Source: a virus
Reading direction: 5' to 3' (one strand)
DNA length: 61,290 bases
IMG/VR virus record: IMGVR_UViG_3300036668_000250
Coordinates: 1 to 61,290 of that record
Positions 1 through 7,505 of the stretch are shown here, piece by piece; position 1 is the stretch's first letter, and each line of letters begins with the position of its first letter. The position numbers were made by a program, and so were the translations under genes. The notes beneath the pieces were generated by a model. That model saw nothing but the letters and a program-made list of their open reading frames with translations, made no database searches and was not told the DNA's origin.

Positions 1-1
1 A

Positions 2-127
2 CCCTTCGCTGACGCTGCTGCGTTAGAAACTTACCTGACTGACATTGGCGGGGGATCGTGGACAGACATCGACGGTGTGGCGGTTGACCTAGCGGCAATG
101 GCCGCGTGGATGTTCGCTCAGTCATAA
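2..127 (+). CDS. C-terminal fragment of an unidentified protein (5' truncated)
   Basis: An open frame enters at the left window edge and ends with TAA at 125-127, giving about 41 residues rich in Ala, Asp and Trp (it ends AAWMFAQS). Base composition here is about 60% G+C by hand count, well above most of the window, and GC-rich third positions suggest a real coding sequence. I do not recognise the family. Positions 128-240 hold no gene that I can support. Confidence 0.45.
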   Translation, partial: PFADAAALETYLTDIGGGSWTDIDGVAVDLAAMAAWMFAQS

Positions 128-246
128 CTCGGCTAACCGTCCCACTGGTTCAAGTTGATATGTTCAATTGGCTTGGAGTTCACTGCATCAACTTTGGGTT
201 AGGAACGGTTTGTGTGGCCCCTATGGGATAAGATTCGGCTATGGGG

Positions 247-717
247 ATGAAGGTCGCTGTCTATACGATTGCTAAGGATGAGGCGGCTCATGTTGAGCGG
301 TGGGCACAATTGTTTATTGCATCAATGGAAGACGAGACCGCTCCATATGCCCCAGTCATTGGATTATTTGATAGGCAGATTAAAGATGACAAACCAATGA
401 CAATAGTCGGTAACGGAGAGCAAAGAAGGTCTTTTGCGCACATAGACGATGTAATAGAGGCAAATATATCCGCAATGAACGCAGATATTGATGCAGAGTT
501 TTTAGGAACAGTGTTCAATATAGGCTATGAAAAAAACTATTCAATAAATGAAATAGCAGGATTATTTGACGGGAAAAAGATAAGCATCCCGCCCCGACCA
601 GGAGAGTCTAAAGAAACTTTTCCAGATATATCTAAAGCAAAGGGTATTTTGGGGTGGCATCCCAAGCATTCACTAGAAGAGTATATAAAATCATCTAACA
701 TATCAGTAGAATGGTGA
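247..717 (+). CDS. Chimeric glycosyltransferase N-terminus / NAD-dependent epimerase C-terminus
   Basis: The first ~20 residues (MKVAVYTIAKDEA, then HVERWA) look like the start of a family 2-type glycosyltransferase. From about residue 30 the protein matches the C-terminal half of an extended SDR NAD-dependent sugar epimerase/dehydratase: APVIGLF, TIVGNGEQRRSF, HIDDV, VFNIG, SINEIA, IPPRPGE, LGWHP. The N-terminal Rossmann domain (GxxGxxG) and the catalytic YxxxK are absent, so epimerase activity is unlikely. G+C falls from about 50-60% before position 340 to about 32-40% after it, coinciding with the domain switch. This is either a recombination remnant or an assembly join. ATG 241 is an alternative start; ATG 247 puts GGGG upstream as a weak ribosome site. 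Confidence 0.6.
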   Translation: MKVAVYTIAKDEAAHVERWAQLFIASMEDETAPYAPVIGLFDRQIKDDKPMTIVGNGEQRRSFAHIDDVIEANISAMNADIDAEFLGTVFNIGYEKNYSINEIAGLFDGKKISIPPRPGESKETFPDISKAKGILGWHPKHSLEEYIKSSNISVEW

Positions 718-726
718 TGATATAAT
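718..726 (+). promoter_or_regulatory. Extended -10 promoter TGATATAAT
   Basis: TGATATAAT overlaps the stop of the preceding gene and lies about 35 nt before the gene at 762. It matches the TGnTATAAT motif repeated through this genome. Transcription would start near 733, leaving a short leader that holds the AAGGAGGAG ribosome site at 747-755. Confidence 0.6.
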
Positions 727-761
727 AAAGGAAGGCATTTTTTTTCAAGGAGGAGAGTCCA

Positions 762-1121
762 ATTAGTTTTCCAGCGACTTACGCAATAAATTATTACCAG
801 GGAGATACTTACGATTTTATTATTAGACCAAAAACTTCCTTGGGGGACATCTTCCCTGTTTCTGCCGCCATCTATGATGCATATTTAAGAATAGACGACC
901 AAAGAGGCGGGGCAAACGGAACGGCAATATCTCAAATAAATGTTCCCATATCTGACAACGCTCTTCTCTGTACGATACCTCCTTCGGAAGGAAATAAACT
1001 CGCAGCGGGAACAACGTACTATTATGATGTATCTATAGAAAACAAAGAAGACCCAAACATTATTTACACACTTCTAACTGGGACAATTCAGGTAACTGCT
1101 GACATTGCGTCGGGAGCATAA
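762..1121 (+). CDS. Small tail/appendage protein, apparent ATT start
   Basis: The frame begins SFPATYAINYYQGDTYDF and continues through TYYYDVSIEN near the C-terminus, about 119 residues. The opening resembles a small structural protein found beside tail fibre genes of actinophages and cyanophages. No ATG, GTG or TTG exists at the expected place. A strong AAGGAGGAG ribosome site (747-755) sits 6 nt before an ATT codon at 762 that directly precedes SFPATY. The only standard start in the frame, TTG 840, would remove 26 conserved-looking residues and has no ribosome site. I therefore place the start at ATT 762. A base-calling error (ATG read as ATT) is the alternative. Confidence 0.7.
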   Translation: MSFPATYAINYYQGDTYDFIIRPKTSLGDIFPVSAAIYDAYLRIDDQRGGANGTAISQINVPISDNALLCTIPPSEGNKLAAGTTYYYDVSIENKEDPNIIYTLLTGTIQVTADIASGA

Positions 1122-1718
1122 ATGACCGAAGTTGGTGTATTGCTCAGCACAGATGACCTGCTTGTCTTGGGGCCACCCAATAACATTGATCTTGCCGTTT
1201 CAATAGGTCAGCAAGGGGTGAGGGGGGCAAAGTTTTTTGCAGGCCCAGGAAACCCTAATGATTCTAGTATTTCTCAAGACTTGTTCGGATCAACAGTAGT
1301 TCCCGTAGAAGGCGATATCTTTATTAACTACTCGTCTGGATCACAATATGGATGGTTGTATATATATAATCCAAAAGGAACAGCGATAGATGATTGGGAT
1401 GAGGTTGTAAGATTACAGCCACCAACATATGCAAAAAGAGTGGAGTCGATCTTCTCTGCTGGATCAGCAACAGTGTCTATTCCAGTTTCTAGCATCCTCC
1501 CCGCTGGAGTTTCTGAGTCCAATACAGAAAACTATATAGTCAATGTTTCTGCAAATAGTTCATCTCCAATATCCATGTCTGTTTCTTCTAAGTCTTTGGT
1601 GTCAGGAGCACTTCAAATTGTTTTTTCGGGGGCAAAGTGTGACACAGGAACCTATCTCTGGTCAGCATTAAATGAAACGGTAGACATAGATATTAACATC
1701 TATGTTTCTCAGGAGTAG
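1122..1718 (+). CDS. Putative tail appendage protein
   Basis: 198 residues, starting right after the TAA of the upstream gene. The N-terminus contains QGVRGAKFFAGPGNP, reminiscent of short collagen-like or phage fibre N-terminal segments, then DIFINYSSGSQYGWLYIY. The rest is Ser/Val/Thr-rich beta-structure-like sequence with no enzyme motif. Its place among fibre genes argues for a virion appendage component; the exact role is unknown. Confidence 0.55.
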   Translation: MTEVGVLLSTDDLLVLGPPNNIDLAVSIGQQGVRGAKFFAGPGNPNDSSISQDLFGSTVVPVEGDIFINYSSGSQYGWLYIYNPKGTAIDDWDEVVRLQPPTYAKRVESIFSAGSATVSIPVSSILPAGVSESNTENYIVNVSANSSSPISMSVSSKSLVSGALQIVFSGAKCDTGTYLWSALNETVDIDINIYVSQE

Positions 1719-1720
1719 TT

Positions 1721-2623
1721 GTGTCTCCGTATCAAATAGGTTCGTCATATCCAACCTTATCAGCCGAACTTGACGATGATGCGTCTATAGAAGATTCCTT
1801 TTTTTTATATCATTACGGGGTAGATGATTGGGACGAGCAAAACCCAAGCACTATTCCACTAAATAGTATTGAGGGTAGGCTTGTTAGTTTTGATCAAAGG
1901 TTAAGTTCAATAGAGTCCGAAATTTCTTCGTCTGGCTCCCTTTCTTCCTCTTTATATTTAATAAAATTGCCTCAACAAGGAGACAATAGCATTATTCCAA
2001 CGCAAGGAACAGTTCTTCCACTTTCCGTATCTGCTACATCTGCAAACTTTCAAGAATGGCAAAACAGTGGTCTTTCTCCAAGAGCAATAATTTTTGCCAA
2101 CTCTAATGGACCGATGTCTATTTCAGGGTACGCTTCCATTGTGGCTTCGACATCCTCTTCCATTGCACAGAACATAAGAGTCTCTGAATCAACTCACAAG
2201 GGGGTTGTTGTTAAGTCTGCTGAACTTCAAAACTCTAACTTGCAAGAATGGCAAGATTCTCAGGGTTTAATTAAATCCTATGTAGATAGTAATGGAAGTA
2301 TAGGACAATCAAAAACATTAGTTAACATAACGTCTTCGACTACCTTAAACAATTTGTCTTTTAGAAACAAACTGATTCTTGTCAACTCGTCTTCTACTGT
2401 AACTATCACCATTCCAGAAGATTCTTCTTTTAGCAACCCCATAGGAACAAAAATAGAATTTTTAAGATATGGTTCTGGAGAGGTCTTGTTTGATTCGCAA
2501 GGTGCTGCATCAATTTCATCTGAATCAAACAAAAATTCTATAGCGGAAAGATATTCAGCGGCAACCATTATAAAAGTCAACAACAATTTGTGGAACCTTT
2601 ATGGGGGGTTAAAAACATTATGA
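1721..2623 (+). CDS. Tail fibre protein, paralogue A
   Basis: 300 residues starting at GTG 1721 with CAGGAG just upstream. It shares its architecture with the next gene: an N-terminal (Q/E)IG.SY ... SIE(D/E)(S/A)F segment, an SIEG motif near residue 50, repeats built around F/LQEWQ (positions 2047 and 2239), and a C-terminal domain ending AATIIKVNNNLWNLYGGL. The LQEWQ repeat plus Ser/Thr-rich beta sequence is typical of phage fibres and distal tail structures. It probably contributes to host recognition; the receptor cannot be inferred. Confidence 0.7.
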   Translation: MSPYQIGSSYPTLSAELDDDASIEDSFFLYHYGVDDWDEQNPSTIPLNSIEGRLVSFDQRLSSIESEISSSGSLSSSLYLIKLPQQGDNSIIPTQGTVLPLSVSATSANFQEWQNSGLSPRAIIFANSNGPMSISGYASIVASTSSSIAQNIRVSESTHKGVVVKSAELQNSNLQEWQDSQGLIKSYVDSNGSIGQSKTLVNITSSTTLNNLSFRNKLILVNSSSTVTITIPEDSSFSNPIGTKIEFLRYGSGEVLFDSQGAASISSESNKNSIAERYSAATIIKVNNNLWNLYGGLKTL

Positions 2624-2648
2624 TAGTATTTTTGTTTAAGGAAAAAAT

Positions 2649-3563
2649 ATGCCACAAGAAATAGGTCAGTCTTATAAAAGCGTTATTCCCACTTTTGCGG
2701 ATGGCTCTTCAATTGAAGAAGCATTCTATATGTATCACTATGGAAACGCAAACTGGTCACCTGGACAATCCATTCCATCAAATAGTATTGAGGGAATCTT
2801 TTCTTCATTAGATTTAAGAATAACTGAAAACGAAAACTTCATAGAAAACCTAGGGGACACATATATAACAAGATCTCCTTCATCATCTTCTCGAAACACT
2901 ATTCAGGCTACCTCGTCAACCATTGTACCCCTTACTATAAGAGGGGCAGTTGGGCAAACAGCCAATTTGCAAGAATGGGTAGAAGATACAGGAAGCAGTC
3001 AAATAGTAAGAGCAAGAATATCTGCTAATGGATCGTTCTCTACCCTGGGGTATTTCTCAGTTGGTTCAATTAGCCCATCTCCATCGGTGGCTAACAGTAT
3101 TCAAATATCTTCCCCCGAACATAAAGGGGTGGTTGTCAGGTCCTCCTTATCTCAAACAGCCAACTTGCAAGAATGGCAAGACAGCAATGAGAACATTTTG
3201 TTGTCGGTAGACTCTGGTGGCTCTTTTGTTTACAACATACCTGTTGAAAATGTTGATACTAGCGTTCCAGAAAACGTTGTAATAAATCAATCAAAAGTTG
3301 GAAAAACAATAATTGTAACAAATCTTAGTGAAAGCAGTGTCTTTACTATAACGATACCTAGCAACTCCACTACTCCCATGTCTGTGGGTTCTCAAATAAA
3401 CTATATAAGTAAAGGTGTTCAAGGGATACAATTTTCTCCAGCATCGGGGGTAACTTTAAATTCTGAAAACGGATACAGAAGAGTAGACGGTGAATACTCA
3501 GCAGCAACATTGATTAAAGTAAGCACAAATGAATGGATTTTGCTGGGGGCATTGAGGCAATAA
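2649..3563 (+). CDS. Tail fibre protein, paralogue B
   Basis: 304 residues, ATG start preceded by AAGGA. It is a clear tandem paralogue of the upstream gene: EIGQSYKSV, SIEEAFYMYHYGNANW and PSNSIEG at the N-terminus, two NLQEW repeats in the middle (near 2967 and 3165), and a C-terminus ending AATLIKVSTNEWILLGALRQ. The N- and C-terminal regions are closest to paralogue A and the centre has diverged, as expected for duplicated fibre or adhesin genes. Its stop overlaps the next start (TAATG). Confidence 0.7.
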   Translation: MPQEIGQSYKSVIPTFADGSSIEEAFYMYHYGNANWSPGQSIPSNSIEGIFSSLDLRITENENFIENLGDTYITRSPSSSSRNTIQATSSTIVPLTIRGAVGQTANLQEWVEDTGSSQIVRARISANGSFSTLGYFSVGSISPSPSVANSIQISSPEHKGVVVRSSLSQTANLQEWQDSNENILLSVDSGGSFVYNIPVENVDTSVPENVVINQSKVGKTIIVTNLSESSVFTITIPSNSTTPMSVGSQINYISKGVQGIQFSPASGVTLNSENGYRRVDGEYSAATLIKVSTNEWILLGALRQ

Positions 3564-4534
3564 TGCTTGGAACATATGAGAGTCAGGACGGATATTTTAT
3601 AACAATTGGTGGAAATTATGAATATTTTCAAGCAAATCATCAATTGAACTACGGATACTGTATTTTTACTTCTTCGGGAAGTTTGTCTGTAATAAGGAAA
3701 AGGCCAATACCAAATTGCTCTATATTAGTCGTTGGTGGGGGCGGCAGCGGTGGTGGCAACAACCAGTCTGCCTCAGGCGGCGGCGGCGGAGCAGGCGGTG
3801 GGGTTTCCTTATTCAACAATATAACCCTACTCCCTAAAACAACATACTCTGTCACGGTGGGTTCTGGAGGCTCTGGGTCAACTTTAAATGGGGGTAAGGG
3901 TGGAAACAGTTCATGGAATAGTCAATATAGCGCAGAGGGTGGAAACGGCGGCGGCGCGGGATACATAACTGGAACTTATGCAGGAGATCAATTTCCGGGA
4001 AGTGCTGGGGTTCGCGTCTCTGGCGGCGGATCAGGTGGATCTGGAGGCTACTACGCACCAGGAAATATATATTACCCAAGCCCTGGAATAAATGGAGGTT
4101 TTGGACAAACTGGAACATTAACCACAGGTATGACATCACCCGCTCAAGGGTCTGTTGATCAGCCAGTTCAAAGAGTTTTGGGGTATTTCGGAACTGGCGG
4201 CGGAGGGGGGGAGTTCTTGAATAGATGGGATGGTGGAATAGGATATTCAGGAGGAACGACCCCATGGTTTGTTGATCCAAGATACTTCCTTGCATATAGT
4301 GGGCCATATTTTGGATCTGGAGTGGGAAAGTTATTGACAACACCAGAGGGAGACTCTTCTTATTCAAACTTTAGTTATTATAATCCGGCGAGTTGGCCAA
4401 GTTTTTTTGGAACAAGTGAAAAAAGAGTGTTTTCTGCGGGAAACGGCGGCGGCGGAGCACGGGGAGTTTATACAGCATCCTTTTCGTCAACAGGTGGACA
4501 AAGTGGTATTGTTATACTAAGATATAGAATATAG
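3563..4534 (+). CDS. Glycine-rich tail fibre tip protein
   Basis: About 323 residues from ATG 3563, which overlaps the upstream TAA. An upstream in-frame ATG (3533) lies inside the previous gene and is less likely. After an N-terminal domain (residues 1-55) comes CSILVVGGGGSGGGNN and many Gly-rich segments (GGGGGAGGG, GGNGGGAG, GGGSGGSGG, GGGGGEF, GNGGGGARG), ending GGQSGIVILRYRI. Glycine-rich domains of this kind form polyglycine-helix-like adhesin tips in phage fibres and carry receptor specificity. The GGCGGC repeats make slippage or recombination here plausible. Confidence 0.75.
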   Translation: MLGTYESQDGYFITIGGNYEYFQANHQLNYGYCIFTSSGSLSVIRKRPIPNCSILVVGGGGSGGGNNQSASGGGGGAGGGVSLFNNITLLPKTTYSVTVGSGGSGSTLNGGKGGNSSWNSQYSAEGGNGGGAGYITGTYAGDQFPGSAGVRVSGGGSGGSGGYYAPGNIYYPSPGINGGFGQTGTLTTGMTSPAQGSVDQPVQRVLGYFGTGGGGGEFLNRWDGGIGYSGGTTPWFVDPRYFLAYSGPYFGSGVGKLLTTPEGDSSYSNFSYYNPASWPSFFGTSEKRVFSAGNGGGGARGVYTASFSSTGGQSGIVILRYRI

Positions 4535-4542
4535 GAGTTAAG

Positions 4543-4842
4543 GTGTCTAATTTTGCAAAAGTAGACGATGGATTTGTTTCACAGATACTTGTGGTTCCAG
4601 AAGAGTATTCCCACAATGGAAGTTTTTATCTTTCAAGTCAACTTGGACTAGGAGGGGAGTGGATAAAGACTCCAAGAGACAACAGCACAGAGGCGACAAT
4701 AGGAGGGTCCTATTCTAAGGAAGAAGACGCCTTTATCCCTCCAAAACCCGAGGGCAACAAGTGGGAGTTAAACGATGAGTATCAATGGTCTTTGCCCGTA
4801 GTTGAAGCCCCCCTTATTTCGCCTGCCCCGCCATCAAGATAA
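4543..4842 (+). CDS. Small virion protein resembling cyanophage structural proteins
   Basis: 99 residues from GTG 4543, with AGGAG 9 nt upstream. The pattern FAKVDDGFVSQILVV, then GGEWIKTP, GGSYSKEEDAFIPPKP and WELNDEYQW matches, from memory, a small family in pelagic cyanomyophages (FAKV..G.V..VIV ... DAFIPPKP ... W.LNE...W). That family is virion-associated or of unknown role. Its place between fibre genes supports a structural role. Confidence 0.6.
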   Translation: MSNFAKVDDGFVSQILVVPEEYSHNGSFYLSSQLGLGGEWIKTPRDNSTEATIGGSYSKEEDAFIPPKPEGNKWELNDEYQWSLPVVEAPLISPAPPSR

Positions 4843-4848
4843 CGTGAA

Positions 4849-4857
4849 TGGTATAAT
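4849..4857 (+). promoter_or_regulatory. Extended -10 promoter TGGTATAAT, leaderless start
   Basis: TGGTATAAT ends 6 nt before ATG 4864, so transcription should begin at or beside the start codon. No ribosome site lies between. There is no TTGACA-like element about 17 nt upstream, so the TG extension probably replaces a -35. Confidence 0.65.
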
Positions 4858-4863
4858 TCTATT

Positions 4864-5406
4864 ATGTCTTCCGGGTCTACACCAAACTATTCTTTTCCTT
4901 ATCCAATCTTAACTGATCCTGTAAAGTTTACCGATGATATGGAAGACCTTGCAGTTTCAATCGACTCTAGGCTAATTAATCTTGTTACGGGGACTGGACA
5001 AGTTCCAGCAACAGCAGATCAAGAAAATAAATATTTATACTCAGATGGAACAAATGCATTCTGGAACTCAATTCCATCTTCCTACCTAGAGTCTGTCATT
5101 GTCTCCTCTAACTCATTAGAAACATTAGATTCGTTTAAAGTTGCCGAACATCGAAGCGCTGAGTACACAATACAAGCAGATCAGCCTGACGTTTCTAAAA
5201 AAACCTTGATGAAGGTTCTTGTTATTCACGATGACACTCAAGCCTATATAACATCATTTGGAATTATTGAAATTGGATCTTCAAGAATCCCCCTTGACGC
5301 TTCTGTTTCTATTAGTGGAGAAGACCTTTTGCTTCAGGTGCAGGTGTCGGATGCATCAACAAACAACGTTGAATTTGAAATAATAAGAACAGCATTGTCT
5401 GTGTAA
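4864..5406 (+). CDS. Putative tail fibre/baseplate accessory protein
   Basis: 180 residues. The N-terminus (PNYSFPYPILTDPVKFTDDMEDLAVSID) resembles the attachment segment of many phage fibre proteins that start NYSFPYP..TD......DI..LA..ID. The C-terminus is a beta-rich domain (VLVIHDDTQAYITSFGIIEI). It is preceded by its own promoter in a leaderless arrangement, which separates its expression from the fibre genes upstream. Confidence 0.6.
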   Translation: MSSGSTPNYSFPYPILTDPVKFTDDMEDLAVSIDSRLINLVTGTGQVPATADQENKYLYSDGTNAFWNSIPSSYLESVIVSSNSLETLDSFKVAEHRSAEYTIQADQPDVSKKTLMKVLVIHDDTQAYITSFGIIEIGSSRIPLDASVSISGEDLLLQVQVSDASTNNVEFEIIRTALSV

Positions 5407-5444
5407 AAACTTAATAATTTTTATTTTTGTTTCAATATAAAAGT

Positions 5445-5453
5445 TGATATACT
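5445..5453 (+). promoter_or_regulatory. Extended -10 promoter TGATATACT before the ribonucleotide reductase
   Basis: TGATATACT lies in the 75-nt A+T-rich gap between a fibre gene and the ribonucleotide reductase gene. It would start a transcript near 5460 with a leader of about 25-40 nt. The same variant (TATACT) occurs at 20248 and 57359. Confidence 0.55.
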
Positions 5454-5496
5454 AATGAATTACCAATAAAATCAAATAGGGATGGTGTTGTTTTTT

Positions 5497-7446
5497 ATGT
5501 CAATTATTGACAAAAACGGGTCTATTGTAGACCCTTACCGTAATTTTATTCATATTTCAAGATATAGCAGATGGCTAGAAGATAAAGGGCGCAGAGAAAC
5601 TTGGTCAGAAACAGTAGACAGATACATAGAGTTTATGAGGAATCATCTTCACAAAAACTTTAACTACAATAAAGATGACCCTAAGTTTGAAAAAGTCAGA
5701 GAGTATATTCTTAATCATCAAGTTATGCCGTCTATGAGGTCGCTAATGACTGCGGGTCCAGCACTAGATAGAGACCATGTATCCTCATACAATTGTTCCT
5801 TTTTGGCGGTAGACAGTCTAAGATCATTTGACGAAGCAATGTACGTCCTTATGAATGGTACGGGAGTAGGATTTAGCGTAGAGGAAAAGTATATTTCTCA
5901 ATTGCCTATTATTGCTGAAGAGTTCTATCCAACAGATACAACCATTGTTGTTGCAGATTCTAAACTTGGGTGGGCTAAAGCGTACAAAGAACTTATCAGC
6001 CTATTGGTCACAGGACAAATTCCCCAATGGGACATGTCTCAAGTTCGACCAGCAGGAGCAAGGTTAAAAACTTTCGGCGGTAGGGCGTCTGGTCCAGAGC
6101 CATTAAATGACCTGTTTAAGTTTACCGTAGAACAATTTAAAAATGCCTCAGGGCGCAGGCTAAAGCCCATTGAGGCCCATGACATCATGTGCAAGGTGGG
6201 GGAAGTGGTTGTTGTGGGAGGAGTAAGAAGATCCGCTCTTATATCACTATCCAACCTTGACGATTTCGAGATGGCTAAAGCAAAATCAGGTCAATGGTGG
6301 GAGTCAGAGCCGCAAAGAGCCTTGGCCAATAATAGTGCGGTATATAACATGAAGCCAAACACCGCTCAATTTCTCAGAGAATGGAGAAACCTGTATGAAT
6401 CAAAATCAGGTGAGCGTGGCATGTATAACATGGACTCTGTAAGGAAGCATGTTGATAAGTTTGGCAGAAGAGATTCTTCTAAAATTGCAGGAACCAACCC
6501 CTGTGGTGAAATATTGTTGCGATCAAATCAATTTTGCAACCTTACTGAAGTTGTCATTGAAGAAAAAGATGACTTTGACTCTCTTCAAGAAAAAATACAG
6601 ATTGCTACTATCCTGGGAACTTGGCAATCCACTCTAAGCAACTTTAAATACATTAGAAAAACATGGAAAGATAATACAGAGCAAGAAAGGCTATTGGGTG
6701 TATCTCTTACTGGAATTTTTGGCAACAAGTTAACGGGCACAATTCATAAAAATTTGCCTAGTATGCTTGATAGCCTTAGAGAATCTGCTGTGCAAGCAAA
6801 TGCTGTAGAGGCAGACACTCTAGGCATTGAGCATTCCGCCGCTGTCACCACAGTAAAGCCTAGCGGTACAGTTTCTCAGTTGACTGGTGTCTCCTCTGGT
6901 ATCCACCCTTGGTATTCGGAGCATTACATTAGGACTGTTCGTGCAGACAACAAGGACCCACTAACTCAATTTCTTAAAGATTTTGGTGTACCCAATGAAC
7001 CAGACGTTATGAAGCCAGATGCCACAACTGTTTTTTCTTTTCCCGTTAAGGCACCCAAGAACGCGGTGGTAACAAAAGACCTTTCTGCCATCGACCACCT
7101 TGAAATCTGGAAGGTATACAGAGAGCATTGGACAGAGCACAATCCTTCTGTTACGGTAAACATAAAAGAAGATGAGTGGATCGAAGTAGGGGCATGGGTT
7201 TACAAGAACTTTGACTCTATTGGAGGGGTTTCGTTTCTTCCAGCATCTGAGCATAGTTACAAGCAAGCGCCATATCAAGAAATAAACGAAAAAGAATACA
7301 AGGACCTTTTAGGTAAAATGCCTAAAAACATTCCCTGGCAATCCCTTCCACTCTATGAATTAGAAGATACAACTAGTGGATCTCAGGAATTATCTTGCAC
7401 AAGTGCCTTAGGGTGCGAGGTAGTAGATTTAGTCGAAACAGTATAA
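5497..7446 (+). CDS. nrdJ: Adenosylcobalamin-dependent (class II) ribonucleotide reductase
   Basis: About 649 residues; reduces ribonucleotides to deoxyribonucleotides for phage DNA synthesis. It matches the monomeric Lactobacillus leichmannii-type triphosphate reductase. Visible motifs (numbered from ATG 5497): SYNCSF with Cys100 (equivalent of C119); NPCGEI with Cys336 (thiyl radical site) and Glu338; Cys347, which keeps the 11-residue spacing of C408/C419; VKPSGTVSQLTG; and a C-terminal redox tail with Cys634 and Cys640. At about 650 residues it is shorter than the ~740-residue bacterial enzyme. ATG 5482 is a possible earlier start (MVLFF first); neither start has an ideal ribosome site. 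The gene sits alone among tail genes with its own promoter and a following hairpin. Confidence 0.95.
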   Translation: MSIIDKNGSIVDPYRNFIHISRYSRWLEDKGRRETWSETVDRYIEFMRNHLHKNFNYNKDDPKFEKVREYILNHQVMPSMRSLMTAGPALDRDHVSSYNCSFLAVDSLRSFDEAMYVLMNGTGVGFSVEEKYISQLPIIAEEFYPTDTTIVVADSKLGWAKAYKELISLLVTGQIPQWDMSQVRPAGARLKTFGGRASGPEPLNDLFKFTVEQFKNASGRRLKPIEAHDIMCKVGEVVVVGGVRRSALISLSNLDDFEMAKAKSGQWWESEPQRALANNSAVYNMKPNTAQFLREWRNLYESKSGERGMYNMDSVRKHVDKFGRRDSSKIAGTNPCGEILLRSNQFCNLTEVVIEEKDDFDSLQEKIQIATILGTWQSTLSNFKYIRKTWKDNTEQERLLGVSLTGIFGNKLTGTIHKNLPSMLDSLRESAVQANAVEADTLGIEHSAAVTTVKPSGTVSQLTGVSSGIHPWYSEHYIRTVRADNKDPLTQFLKDFGVPNEPDVMKPDATTVFSFPVKAPKNAVVTKDLSAIDHLEIWKVYREHWTEHNPSVTVNIKEDEWIEVGAWVYKNFDSIGGVSFLPASEHSYKQAPYQEINEKEYKDLLGKMPKNIPWQSLPLYELEDTTSGSQELSCTSALGCEVVDLVETV

Positions 7447-7458
7447 TAAGGGTTTCGG

Positions 7459-7488
7459 GGACGGGGTGGCAATTAAGCCATCCCGTCC
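7459..7488 (+). terminator. Hairpin after nrdJ, directly before the next promoter
   Basis: GGACGGGGTGGC (7459-7470) pairs with GCCATCCCGTCC (7477-7488) around an AATTAA loop: 12 base pairs with one G-T pair. No good U tract follows (TTGCT), so it may be a weak or factor-assisted terminator. The downstream promoter begins 2 nt later. Confidence 0.65.
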
Positions 7489-7489
7489 T

Positions 7490-7498
7490 TGCTATAAT
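7490..7498 (+). promoter_or_regulatory. Extended -10 promoter TGCTATAAT, leaderless start
   Basis: TGCTATAAT follows the hairpin immediately and ends 7 nt before ATG 7506. The place where a -35 would be is occupied by the hairpin stem, so recognition must rely on the extended -10. A second overlapping TATAAT begins at 7498. Confidence 0.65.
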
Positions 7499-7505
7499 AT
7501 AATAT

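Noticed and set aside
3852-4367. 171-residue - strand open frame
   Set aside because: It lies opposite the glycine-rich fibre gene, whose G-rich codons remove stops on the other strand; no start signals or recognisable domain.
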